The position numbers and the translations under genes were made by a program. Positions 1 to 10,505 of a stretch of 33,516 nucleotides of DNA are shown piece by piece. The stretch's first letter is position 1, and the number at the start of each line of letters is the position of its first letter. The notes beneath the pieces are model-generated. The model was given only the letters and a program-made list of their open reading frames with translations. It searched no databases and was not told where the DNA came from. This DNA comes from Cochliopodium minus (lineage: Eukaryota > Discosea > Himatismenida > Cochliopodiidae), in the NCBI GenBank assembly GCA_024220525.1, contig JAMYWO010000014.1, positions 59,014-92,529 of the forward strand, in the 5' to 3' direction.

Positions 1-495
1 TATTTCTTTTTTTCTTTTTTTTTTTTGTTTAAATAAAAGCTCTTTCAAATAAATTTGCTTTTATTTTTACTTCTCAGCTATTTCAAAAATTGTTTTCTTT
101 TTAATCATTAATTCTTTAAATTTGTTTCAAATATTTTATTGAAACCTTTTTTTATTCGAGGTTTTCATTTCATCTTTGTTTCTTTCGATGCGTTGGTTTT
201 TTAATGAGCTGTTTCATTTGTTTTATGATTGTTTTGTTTGTGAGTATTCCTTCCTAAATCTCTTCTCGCATATAAATTGAATTTCTTTTTTTTTAAATGG
301 AATTAGATTTTATAATTGTCATCAAAGATGATTATTTCATCAACAAAAGAAAATCTTTAAATTCATTGCTTTTTTTGCTATCTTTCAAATTATTTTAATA
401 ATTTAGTTATTAATGAGACAATATTCATTTGATTTAATGGTGGGTGGATATCTTTTGAAATGCACGAACGGGATTAAATATAAAAAAAAAATTGA
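1..495. other. Intergenic/5' flank, no gene seen
   Basis: This stretch is A+T-rich with T tracts near its start and has stops in all frames at short intervals. An ATG at 413 opens an 80-codon frame, but it runs out of frame with the better coding frame that begins at 496. The region is most simply the 5' flank of the RCC1/RasGEF_N gene. I see no RNA gene or element in it. Confidence 0.5.
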
Positions 496-3400
496 ATGGA
501 TCAAGAGAGATTGGCATTTACCTCCAAAAATTTGGATCCAATTGATAATAATTCCAATGATTTCAAGAGGAAGATGTTCAGCAGTAGCAGTCTTCCCTTT
601 GGCAACCAAAATAATTTATCAAAAAGCAATTTTAAGATTGGCAAGAAACCGATGAATAAAAATGTCAATATGAGGAAAATGTTTGAAAGAATGGAGACTC
701 AGAATGGCAAAATCATTCCACAAAATAAAATAAATATAATTTTGAAATTTATTTTCATTCTGAATCAAACAATAATTTGATATTTTTCACATATATATTA
801 AATATATAGAACTTTTGGTACCATTGGGATTTAAAAAGGAGAATATTTTCATTAATAATGATATAAAGATATGCACAATGATTGTGACAAATACAGAAGT
901 ATCAGAAATAACATCAGGAAGAAGTCATTTTTTGTTGTTGACGAAAGATGGGTAATATACCCTCCCAAAATATTAACAATCGAATATTTAACTGATATAA
1001 TCTTCAATATTAATTTTTATAGGTTTGTATATAGTTGGGGGTAAATATAATAGAATATAATAAGGAATATTTAAAATATATAATTTTGAAGTTATGGATT
1101 TTTTGGTGCTTTGGGGCATTTATCAACAGAGACCATCCAATCACGTAATAAATTTCATTATATTTCTAAATTAAAAATATTGAATTTTATTAAATAATTT
1201 TTTTTTTATATATTGAAATTTAATTGAATAAAAGCAAAAAAGATTGAGGGGATAGAAAGCGTATCAAAAATAGCTGCTTCAGGTAATATGTCAGCATTGA
1301 TAAGGTAAAAAAAAAAAGAAAGAAAGCAAATTAAAACTAGTTTACTGAACTTGTTTGAACAATTTTTATAAAAGATCAAATGTATTATACATATGGGGAA
1401 ACCCAAACTGTAAAGAAGGTAAACAATATGATATACCTGCAGCTTATGCTGTGATAGATAAAAATGGGACAATGTTTGAAGTGTGCGATGTTGCGTTGAG
1501 TAATGCCTCTGTATTTATAATTAATCAACATAAAGAGTTGATGTCTTTTGGTGCTAATTATTATGGAATTTTGGGTAAGGGAAACAAGTCTTCCGAATTT
1601 TGGGAACATGAGGCTGTGACTATTCTCCAAGGAGTTTCATTTATTTCTTCCTCTTCTCATAGTATTGCTGCAATTAAAGGTAATTTTTTAAAATTTTTTT
1701 AATTTTTAAAAACAATCATTTAAATATAATCTTTGAACAACTGTTTTAATTTTGAAATAATCTTTGTTGATCTTTAAACATTGAGTAATTAAAATAAAAA
1801 TGATCATGATTATTTATTTAAATAATAATATTTTGACTGGTTTTCATAAAATTGATTTATTTAAAAGAACAAAAAGTTTATATGTGGGGAAAATTGTTTT
1901 GTGAGAGTAAAGATGAATACTTATGCAAACCTACCAAAATCAAAACAGGTCCTCATTCTCCCATCTCCTTGGCACTTGGCGACAACGTGTTGTTGGTAGT
2001 GAACGAGGAAGGGGGAGTTTATTCGATGGGAAGAGGACCAAGTGTTGGGCACGAAAAGCAAATCACCTCAAATAAATCACCTCTCATATGTCACCAGGTC
2101 AAAATCTTCAAGGACAGAGAAATCATTTCGAACATCAAAAAAAGGCACGCCACCAAGAAAGTCAACATCCAAAAAGAAAAAGAAAAGTTTTTTTTGAACA
2201 ACGACAAAGACGGAGTTAGTTTTGCTTCTTGTTCGGGCGAAATTTCCATCGTGATAACTAAATCTGGAAAATGTTATCTTTGGGGTAAATTAGGTAAAGA
2301 GAAAGAAATACAGCCTACCTTGATAGAAAAGTTCGACAAAGAGATTCAAATTACGCAAGCTGCTATGTCTTACAAAAACCTCCTTGTTTCTATTTCTCAT
2401 TATAACTCCAGGTCCCTTAAATTTGCCTCTTTTCATCCTCTCACCATTCAGTGTGGTACTTTGGATCGTCTCATGCATTGGCTCTTTGAGAATAAACCTG
2501 ATATCGATCTTTTTCAGTTTGCTTTTTTAAGAACCTTCAGAAAGTTTACCACTTCAAAAGTTTTTATTCGGTTTTTGTCAGAAAAGTAATTATTTTTAAT
2601 AATTTTGATTTATATTTATTTTTCATTTTTTTTATTTTTTATTTTTATATTTATTAAGAATGTTTCAGGATCCTACTATATTTATGAAGAGAGGAATTTA
2701 TTTGATACAATGTTGGCTGAAATTGAGATCCAAATCCTTTGATGAGTTCAGCGATCCCGAAACCTTTAGCGATATGAAGTCACTGATAGAAAAGATTAGA
2801 ACTGTGGATGAAAAAGAAGCACAATCTTTGATTTTATCTCTCAGTAGTGGTAACATTTTTTTATTTCTTATTTATTTTTGTATATTTTTATTTATATTTA
2901 TATTTATTTTTATTTTTATTTATTAATTTTTTATATTTTATATTTATTTTTATTTTTTATTTTTTATTTTTTATTATTTTTTATTTTTTATTTTTTTTAT
3001 TATTTTTTTCTTAAAGTTATTTTATTTTAATTTTTTTAATATTTTTTTATTTTAAATTTTTTTTTTTATTTTTTTTTTTTAATAAACGTTTACTAAAATT
3101 AGATTCAAAACTTCGAAAAAGAGAAAGACGAGATGAAAAAGGGAGAGGAAGAGAAAATAGGAGAAATGAATAATAAAATAAATCTGTTAAATCAAACCAT
3201 TAACGAAAAGAATGAGACCATCTTAAAACTCGAAACCACCATTTCTGACTCTGTCATTGAAAGACAAATCGGTGAAAAAAAACAAAAAGCTTTGGTATTT
3301 TAATTTTTTTAATTTTTTTAATTTTTTTAATTTTTAATTTTTAATTTGTTTTTATTTTTTATAAATTATTAGATCAAAGAATTGCAAAACCAATTAGTTT

Positions 3401-3907
3401 TGGAAAGAGAAAATTCCAAAAAATTTATCAGCAACTCGAACAGCAACAATACCACCCCTACTTCTAAACAGCCTTCCATCACCCTTCTCAATCCCAACCC
3501 TACGTAACCTTTTCTTAAAAATTAATAAATTAATTATTAGAAATATATATTAAACTTATTATTATAAATTAAACTTATTATTATATTAAAAATTAATGAA
3601 TTAATTAGAAATATATATTAAACTTATTATTATTATAAATGAAACTTATTATTATTATATTAAAAATAAAAATTAATTATTAGAAATATATATTAAACTT
3701 ATTATTATTATAAATGAAACTTATTACTGTTATTAAAAATAATGAAGTTAATATTATAAAAATTACTTTATTTCAATATTATTCTTAAAAGTACAACTAC
3801 ACCCTCTTTTCTTAATGGAAATAACAATGATACAAACTCTAATTCTGAACCCAACACTCAAGTGATTGATGTTATTTTTTTTTAAAAAATTTTTTTTTTT
3901 TTTAAAT

Positions 3908-3939
<32 letters not shown>

Positions 3940-4406
3940 AACGAACTTGTTCATAAAATTACTAAACTCAACCAAATGAATTACAAAATGAAAGAAAAAA
4001 TAAGATATTTAGAAGGTATAATTTCATTTTTTTTCTTTTTAAATTCTTTTTAATTTTAAAATTTTATTTTTAGAAACAAATTCACTGTTAGTGGATGATT
4101 TAGAAAATAAAAGTAAATTACTTCAACACCAATTTATTTCCTCCAAAACATCAGGAAGATCCACCATGAACATGCCCAAAAAATTGGACAAACCCCCATC
4201 TGTTGAAGTCATGAGAAAGTTGGAGCAAGTCTTAGAAGATACTCTCCTTAAAAATATTCAACTTCAGGTAAATTTTGGTTTTTCTTTTTTTTGATTAATT
4301 TAAAATTCATTTTTTTTATTTTTAGAATGATATTAAAACACTTGGGGAGGAAGTTTCCAAACTTGAAGATGAAAACAAAAATTTAAAACAAAACAAGAAA
4401 AAATAA
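496..4406 (+). CDS. RCC1-repeat / RasGEF_N / coiled-coil protein, no catalytic GEF domain
   Basis: Fourteen exons can be read: 496-706, 810-951, 1023-1040, 1092-1144, 1235-1304, 1375-1679, 1868-2585, 2659-2849, 3103-3294, 3373-3503, 3792-3870, 3937-4015, 4074-4267 and 4326-4406 (TAA). The first ~70 residues are Asn/Lys/Ser-rich. Residues ~70-450 form RCC1-type repeats (HFLLLTKDGFVYSWGYG, VLYIWGN, VYMWGK, CYLWGK). Residues ~460-565 match RasGEF_N (GTLDRLMHWLFE, FLRTFRKFTTS, IYLIQCWLKLRS). The rest is charged coiled coil with an Asn/Ser/Thr-rich stretch. RasGEF_N normally buttresses a CDC25 catalytic domain, and none follows here; the stop comes after coiled coil. Two junctions are weak: exon 1 to 2 needs a GC-AG intron, and exon 8 to 9 does not join in phase. 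A scaffold or regulatory role in small-GTPase signalling is inferred. Splitting into two genes near 2850-3100 is the main alternative. Confidence 0.7.
3530..3740. repeat. Intronic tandem repeat, ~68-75 bp unit, about three copies
   Basis: Inside the 3504-3791 intron, a block starting TAGAAATATATATTAAACTT recurs near 3538, 3606 and 3681, each time followed by TTATTATTA-type sequence. The spacing is 68 then 75 bases, so the copies have diverged by small indels. It has no coding potential. Confidence 0.6.
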
Positions 4407-4479
4407 CCTTTTTTTGATATTAAAATCATTAAAAAATTTTGGACAAATCTATTTTTTCTAAAAGTTTGAGATTCTCTTT

Positions 4480-5502
4480 TTAATAAAAGGGCAAAAGTGT
4501 TTGTGTGAGAATACACTGAATAAACCAATCCAAAGATACAACAATGGTATACTTTGTGAATATACTCTTGGAATGTCCTGTTAGAAGCTTTTTTTTGCAA
4601 ACAACAATTGGCTTGTATTCAATCTTATTTACTATTGGATCTTCTGGATAAACAACCTTGAGTTGTTTTTCTTTCAAGAGATATATGGAGGACATACTAT
4701 CAATAACTTGCAAAAGGAATATTTAAAAAAGGTTTCATTATATTTTTATGTTACCTTTTCCACCGCTCATACCACAAGCATATAATAAAATGTCTTTATC
4801 TATTTTCCAAAAACAATTTGAATGGAAATAAAAAAGGAAAATGACTTGTTTGTTTTCTAGATTGGGTGGTTGATAGAATAATGGATTTATACTTTTTTCG
4901 ATCCGAGATTTGGATAGTTTTGTTGTTTCTTTCATCAAAATATATTTTTCTTTTTCCATCATTTTCTTTTGTTCAATACTTTCCGCTTGCATATCAATAT
5001 ATTTAAAAAAAAAAATAAAAGGAAAATTCAAAGAATACCTATCCAATTGTACTCCACCACTTCTATCCCCTTTACAATACCCTTATAATAAAATTATAAA
5101 AGAAAATACAACTCTCCAAGAATAAAAAGAAATCACCAATAAATAATTTGAATTGATAATTTGATACTTTGGATCAAATTCTTTTGCATTGATATTGGTC
5201 ACAAATACTTCTGGTATCACAATAAATGATATCAAGTCCTCTACTTCTTCATCATAATCCAAGATTATTTCAAATTCATATAAGCTGGCAAACTCTTCAA
5301 TCAATAATATCTCTTCCTCATAAAAAAATTCATAACCCATCAATATCTTCTTTTTTCTATTTTTATTGATTTCATTTTCACTGATTTTGTTTGCAACATT
5401 TTTTTCGCTAATTTCATCAATATTTGTTTCTTCTATTTTTGTTTTTTTGGAATTTGCATCTTCTTTATTTGTATTGTCATTTAATCTTTTATTTTTGCTC
5501 AT
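4480..5502 (-). CDS. Tandem BRCT-domain protein
   Basis: Four exons on the minus strand: 5502-5137, 5081-5039, 4985-4755 and 4706-4480; all phases agree and give about 288 aa. Residues 1-50 are Lys/Asn/Glu-rich, like a nuclear-localisation region. BRCT 1 spans ~50-137 (LIEEFASLYEFEII, VFVTNI, then GIEVVEYNWI). After a charged linker (~140-175), BRCT 2 spans ~185-287, with IVVSLDWFIQCI matching the conserved Trp helix and Pro-Phe-Tyr at the very end. BRCT pairs usually bind phosphopeptides in DNA-damage or replication complexes; that role here is inferred from the fold. The gene converges on the RCC1 gene (73 bases between stops) and diverges from the pyruvate carrier gene. DNA ligase IV, TopBP1 or XRCC1 relatives cannot be told apart by eye. 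Confidence 0.7.
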
Positions 5503-5564
5503 TTCAATTTTTTTTTTTAATTATTTTAATTGAATTGAGGTAGAAAAAAAAAAATTTGAAAGAT
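5503..5564. promoter_or_regulatory. 62-bp divergent promoter between BRCT and MPC genes
   Basis: Only 62 bases separate the two start codons, which point away from each other. The sequence is almost entirely T and A runs (a T tract on the BRCT side, an A tract on the MPC side). Both 5' leaders and any core promoter must fit here or overlap the coding exons. No individual factor site is recognisable. Confidence 0.5.
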
Positions 5565-5978
5565 ATGGCCAATAAATTAAAAGCATTCATAGATCATCCA
5601 GCAGGTCCTAAAACAATACATTTCTGGGCTCCAGCATTTAAATGGGCTTTGGTAATAGCTGGTTTGGCTGATATAAATCGTCCAGTTGAAAAAGTAATTT
5701 GTTTCAATAGAAAAATAAATATCATATTTATATATTTCATAAATTTTAGGTTTCAATCCCTCAATCTTTAGCTCTAACTTCCACAGGTTTCATTTGGGCA
5801 AGGTAGATTGTTTATTTTGAACATACCTTTCAAAACTCAAATTTAAAATATTAAAAGGTATGCTACTCAGATCATTCCTGTCAATTATAATTTATTATCT
5901 GTTAATATATTTGTTGGATTGACTGGGGCCTATCAACTTTACAGAGTATATACACATAAAAATATAAAACAAATATGA
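5565..5978 (+). CDS. MPC2: Mitochondrial pyruvate carrier subunit, MPC2 type
   Basis: Three exons, 5565-5693, 5750-5802 and 5858-5978, join in phase to give 100 aa. The family signature is plain: HPAGPKTIHFWAP, KWALVIAGLADINRPVEK, TGFIWARYATQIIP, NYNLLSVNIFVGLTGAYQLYR. MPC2 pairs with MPC1 in the inner mitochondrial membrane to bring pyruvate into the matrix. The three hydrophobic segments expected of MPC2 are present. The length is slightly short of animal MPC2 because the C-terminal tail is brief. The ATG at 5565 is used because a frame extending to 5556 starts with TTG. Its presence argues for an organism with respiring mitochondria. Confidence 0.95.
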
Positions 5979-6053
5979 TTTGAATTCAAATTGCCAATTA
6001 AATACTCTTTTGTAACAAAATATACTCTTTTTTCTGTTGAATAAAAAAAAAAA

Positions 6054-6386
6054 ATGTGCAGATTTTGTGGTAATTCAGATCTTTTTTCTAATTTTCTTGA
6101 TGGTGACATAAATGTACAATATCATAATAATAATCAATCAAATATTGATACTCCTGATTCTCAGAATATAAATAAGAATGAAATTGATATTGAACAATTA
6201 TTATCAAGAACATTTCTATTTCGTGAAAAGGATAAAAAGAAAAAGAAATCAAAGAAAGAAAAGGATACAAAGAAGAAAGAGAAAAAGGATAAAAAGAAAG
6301 AGAAAAAATCAAAGAAAGAAAAGGATACAAAGAAGAAAGAAAAGGATATAATGAAAGATAAAAAAGAGAAAAAGAAGGGAAAATGA
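6054..6386 (+). CDS. Small lysine-rich protein with N-terminal CxxC
   Basis: A single exon encodes 110 aa, beginning 75 bases after the pyruvate-carrier stop. The protein opens with MCRFCG, continues through an Asn/Asp-rich acidic half (to ~residue 58) and ends in about 50 residues that are almost only Lys, Glu, Asp and Ser (KKSKKEKDTKKKEK-type repeats). The repeat is also seen in the DNA as a 60-base period at ~6246-6345. No family is recognised. The basic tail could bind nucleic acid or be a nucleolar signal, which is inference. Short, low-complexity frames like this can be spurious, but the clean ATG and the ordered acidic half favour a real gene. Confidence 0.5.
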   Translation: MCRFCGNSDLFSNFLDGDINVQYHNNNQSNIDTPDSQNINKNEIDIEQLLSRTFLFREKDKKKKKSKKEKDTKKKEKKDKKKEKKSKKEKDTKKKEKDIMKDKKEKKKGK

Positions 6387-6572
6387 CAAGTTTAGAATTG
6401 TTTCATGCTGCGTATCATGTTAACTTTGAATAACGAAGATTTTTTAAAAATGAATTCAGACTTTATCGTGAAACCAACAAAAGAATCTCTTCGAAATTAA
6501 ATCAAAAAATTAAATATTTCAATAACATGAAAATTTTTTGAATAATTCAAAATTTAATTTTATCAAACAAAT

Positions 6573-9500
6573 CTAATTTGGGTTTTGCAGCTTGTTTATT
6601 TCATCAATTATCAAAGAATCTTGGAGTATCTGATTATTGGTTTGATAGATGCCATTGAATTTCTGATTTTTAACAGAATTGAATTTCTTGGAGTGATAAG
6701 AAACAAAAACAAAGAACAAAAAGAGAGCAATTGAACCCAAAGTTAATTCAATGATCATCTCATTACGTTTTGTTTGTGAGCACTTGAGAGAATCAAAGGT
6801 GATAGTGAGCCAATACTGGGAAGAATTGAAATGGGTATCAAAGATGATACGTTCGCAAGTCCTAATGTTGCTTCCACGATAAAGCAAATCAATGTTTGTA
6901 AAATTTCCAGTACATTTCTTCAAACATTTAAGAAGGTAGATGTGGAAAACATCATCATGTGGTAAAACAGACACTTCAAGCGTTATATTTCCCGAAAGGG
7001 AAGCTCCTTCTTTGAGTTCCATGAGAGGAGAAGGAGAAGAAGACTGGAGTTGGGGTGGTTCAAAAATGAGACGGAGTCCCTCAAAAGAAGAAAAATGTTG
7101 ATATTGTGCTATGATCGTTGAATTGGAGGACAAATAATAAAGAAGAGAGTGGTTCTTTGTTTCACATGTGGTATAGTTTGTTTTTGAGGCATCTTTCACG
7201 ATTGGAGAAGAAGAGAGAGAATTTCTTTGTTTATGGAAAGAGTGGTAGTAGAAGTTGGTGTGTTTTTTATTTCTTTTTAAGTTTTCTCTTTTGAGAAATT
7301 CAAAACTTCTTTTCTTTGAGGAAATAAACTTGCGGAGAGATTTGTTTTTTGATAATAAAGGGTTGTTTTGAGAGCTTTCTGTTTCTTTTTTTATTTTTAT
7401 TTTTGTTTCTACTTTGTTTCTCTTGTTTCTCATAATCTCTTTAACTTTTCTATTGTTATTCTCTCCTTTTGATTTTGGTTTCTTCTCTGTGTCTTTAGAG
7501 TTTTCAATTTTTGTTTTTTCTAATATTGTTCCTCTGTTGATTCTTTTCTTCCCTGTTTTCTTATCTTCCTTACTCTTTACATCTCTTTTATCTCCTGTAA
7601 TGTTTACATCTCTCTTATCTTCTGCTGTAGAAAAGAGAGAAGAGGAAAGAGGAGAGGGAGAAGGGGAGGAGCGAGAGAGGGAAGGTAAAGAGGAGGGGAG
7701 AAGAGAGGAGATATAAGCTTTACCATCATAAGAACATTGAAGTTGAACAGCATTGTTTTTAGAAAAACAGGAAATTATTTTGGCACATTCTTTCACTGTT
7801 TCCAATTTAGTTTGTTTCACTACTATGCATACTTCTGGAAAATCACAATCTAAATCACTTTCACATCCTTTTGGAGGGGGTATCACTCTTGGTTTTTCTT
7901 CTTCACTTTCATACTTCATCACTGCTCCTTCACTTATCGCATACACTGCACATCCTCCTCCTTTCCCTGTCTCCTTCTTTTCTAGGGTGAGAGAGTTGTC
8001 ATCAAGGACTTTGTTGAGAATGGAGGAAAGGGAAGAGGGGGTGGAGATGGAGATGGGATTAGAAATCATTATTTGTGACATTAACTCTCCATTGTTTGAA
8101 AATTTCTTTATTGTACTTTTGTAACTTTCAATCTGAATTTTTTTTTAAAAAAGAATGATTTAATTTATATTTCTTTTTAATAATATATTACTCTTATATT
8201 ATTAATAATATATTACTTTTATATTATTAATAATATATTACTTTTATATTATTAATAATATATTACTTTTATATTATTAATAATATATTACTTTAAAGAA
8301 ATACTCAATAGAATTAAAATAATATTTTGATTAAAGGAAATGTGAAAAGAACTCTTACAACAAAGATATCATCAAAAGGGTCAATAGAAATGGAGATGGG
8401 GGTATCAGGTTTATCGAGAGAATAAGTTTCATTTTGACCAATTTCCCATTTGCAAAGGAACTGACCCTGTGAATTAAATTTTTGAACGTAAAAAAGAAGG
8501 AGATCAGTGGCATAAACGTTATCCAATGAATCACTTGCCAAACTTCTTAAACTTCTAAACTGACCATCTGCGACACCAAAAGAACCAAATTTGAGGAGGA
8601 AATGACCAGAAGAATTAAATTTTTGGATTTCCAATTTACCTTCATCTCCTACAAACAAATTGTCCTGTGTATCTATTGTAATAGAGATAGGATTGAAAAA
8701 ATCACCATCCTCTGTTCCAAATTTTCCAATAGTGTCTAACAAGTCTCCTTTTTCATTAAATTTCAAAATTTGAGACAATTCACTATCCACCACGTACACA
8801 TTCCCTGCACTATCCCTTGATATTCCCATTGGATTTTCTATTTCCACATCTGCTTTTGTCTCTGCCTTTTCTCTTTCTTCTTCAGAAGGAGAGAGGGGTT
8901 GATTTCTTTTAATTTGAATTCCATCAAATTTGTTGATGAATTTGCCATCAAGAGAGAATTGTTGAATATCTTTCCTTACTTGATCAACTACAAATATATT
9001 TTCATTGGTGGCGAGAATGGAGAAAGGAAAGATGAAATTTCCATCACTATTTCCATCAGAATAAATTTTATTTGTGAAAGTTCCCTCTTGATTGAAAATT
9101 TGTACATTTTGTGCCTGTGAATCGACAACCAAAATATTTTTCTCATTATTTCTGATGAAAAAAGAAATTCCTGTTGGTAAAACAAATTCTCCCTCTTCTT
9201 CTCCTTCACTCCCAAATTTTCTCAAAAAAGTTGAATTAGATGAAAAAATTTGAACATCATTTCTTGTTTGATCCAAAATTAGAAAATTATCATCTGAATC
9301 TATAACAAAAGAAATTGGATCTTGAAATTCTCCATTTTCATCTCCCTCTTCTCCTCCCCATTCACTTTCTATTTTCCCATTCATTTTATTCACTTTTTTT
9401 ATCATTCTAAGATTGGGATCTAGAACAAACATATTTCCTTTTGAATCCATGTTTATTTCATAGGGAGTATCAAATTGGGCAGAAACATTCAATCTTCTAA

Positions 9501-9987
9501 GAAAGGATCCATCAAGAGCAAAAACTTGTATATCTCTTGATTTTGCATCTCCCACAAAGATGTTTTGTGAATCAACTGCTAATGACACTGGATCTTCAAA
9601 AAGCCCATTTTTCTTTCCTCCTCCTCCAAATTTTAAAAGAAAATTCCCTTTGGAATCGAATTTTTGAATTTCTTTTTTTAGTGTATCCAATATATAGATG
9701 TTATTATTTTTATCAAAAGAGATGGCAGAAGGAGTTTCAAATGTATTTCCTTTTTGTCCTATTATAATCGAATTATATTGGAAATTTTCCAGTGATATAT
9801 TTATCACCCATCTCCTTGCTGTATCGACAACATATAAATTATCTCCATTTATTTTTGCTCTGAAAGGATTTGAAAATAAATTCCCAAACCAATCTTTTAA
9901 TTCATAATTATTTGAACAATATGAATTGACTTGAATAAAGAAAGCAAAATTAATTAAAATCAACATCAACATTATTTTGGGCTTCAT
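6573..9987 (-). CDS. NHL-repeat single-pass membrane protein (signal peptide, ~11 NHL repeats, TM)
   Basis: Exon 1 is 9987-8359 and exon 2 is 8132-6573, giving 1062 aa. The donor GTAAGAG follows ...DDIFV, and the acceptor TTCAG precedes IESYKSTIKKFSNNGEL. The join completes an NHL repeat in register with the others (compare IFV-VDQVRKDIQQFSLDGKF). Residues 1-22 are a signal peptide. About 11 NHL repeats run from ~25 to ~565, typically P..I..D...N.FV.D.....IQ.F...G.FL.KFG. Then come a Cys-containing segment (GCESDLDCDFPEVC), a Ser/Lys/Arg-rich region, a Cys- and Asn-glycosylation-site-rich segment, a TM helix at ~1004-1022 (LGSIALFLFFVFVSY) and a ~40-residue cytoplasmic tail. It is likely a type I surface or endomembrane protein with one or two beta-propellers; ligand unknown. 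Annotated naively it becomes two genes, 8314-9987 and 6573-8081. Confidence 0.8.
8180..8295. repeat. 25-bp intronic tandem repeat, ~4.6 copies
   Basis: The unit ATATTATTAATAATATATTACTTTT repeats exactly at 8221-8245, 8246-8270 and (last base changed) 8271-8295, with earlier copies from 8180 that differ at one C/T. Its core is nearly self-complementary (AATAATATATTATT-like). It fills half of the 8133-8358 intron of the NHL protein gene. Confidence 0.9.
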
Positions 9988-10300
9988 TTTTTTTATTCAT
10001 ATAACTTTGGAAATTATAGAGATGATGCAATTAGATATGTGAGGTACTACGAAAAATAAAACGTGATAAAACCAACAATTCTCAAATATAAAATAGATTG
10101 GACAAGATTGTTTTGAAAATATATTTGAATCAAAGAAAAATACTGGACAAAGTCCAAATCAAAGAAAAATTCAGAGACCCAACATCAAAATCAAAGTCAG
10201 TTTCCAATTTATCTCCTTCACAAATTGAAAATTTTTTTGTGAGAATTTAATCTGCGCCATATAATTTGGATCAATTTTTATATCTCAACATAAGATACTN
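9988..10300. other. Intergenic stretch ending in assembly gap
   Basis: This is the 5' flank of the NHL gene. It contains no ORF of note; AATCAAAGAAAAAT occurs twice (near 10130 and 10157). It ends at a single N at 10300, taken as a contig join. Confidence 0.5.
10300..10300. other. Assembly gap (single N)
   Basis: A lone N marks a join of unknown size. The sequence to its right begins exactly with the 77-base LTR tail that also ends the contig at 21313. Confidence 0.9.
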
Positions 10301-10377
10301 TTATTGTTTAAAAGAAAAGAAAACATAGTTAAATAATAAATAAAAAACAAAATTAAAGAATAAATAAGAGTATTGTT
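10301..10377. repeat. LTR 3'-end fragment (77 bp) at contig edge
   Basis: These 77 bases are identical to 19335-19411 and 21237-21313, the ends of the two LTRs of the retroelement. The rest of the LTR is not present because the copy starts at the N. To the right it passes into unique sequence (TATAAGATAAAAAAT). It is either a true solo/partial LTR or only the shared k-mer end of an assembly graph edge. Confidence 0.85.
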
Positions 10378-10505
10378 TATAAGATAAAAAATATCACAAA
10401 ATGTTGAGTTATTTTAATAATATAATTTAATTCAATTTTTTGAAAAGTAAAATAAGTTTTTATAAAGTAAAGGAGCTTCTTGTTGATTTTTCTTCTTCAA
10501 AAAAA

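Noticed and set aside
413-655. 80-codon frame starting at ATG 413
   Set aside because: Its composition is unlike a protein, it does not lead in phase into the RCC1 exons, and it overlaps the better frame at 496.
6573-8081. Independent 502-residue gene starting at the ATG at 8081
   Set aside because: The frame is open upstream to an acceptor at 8133, and those 17 residues finish an NHL repeat begun in the preceding exon. The protein would also lack a signal peptide.
7414-8124. Plus-strand frames of 100 and 123 codons
   Set aside because: They are the complement of Lys/Ser-rich coding sequence on the minus strand and have Phe/Leu/Ser-rich shadow composition.
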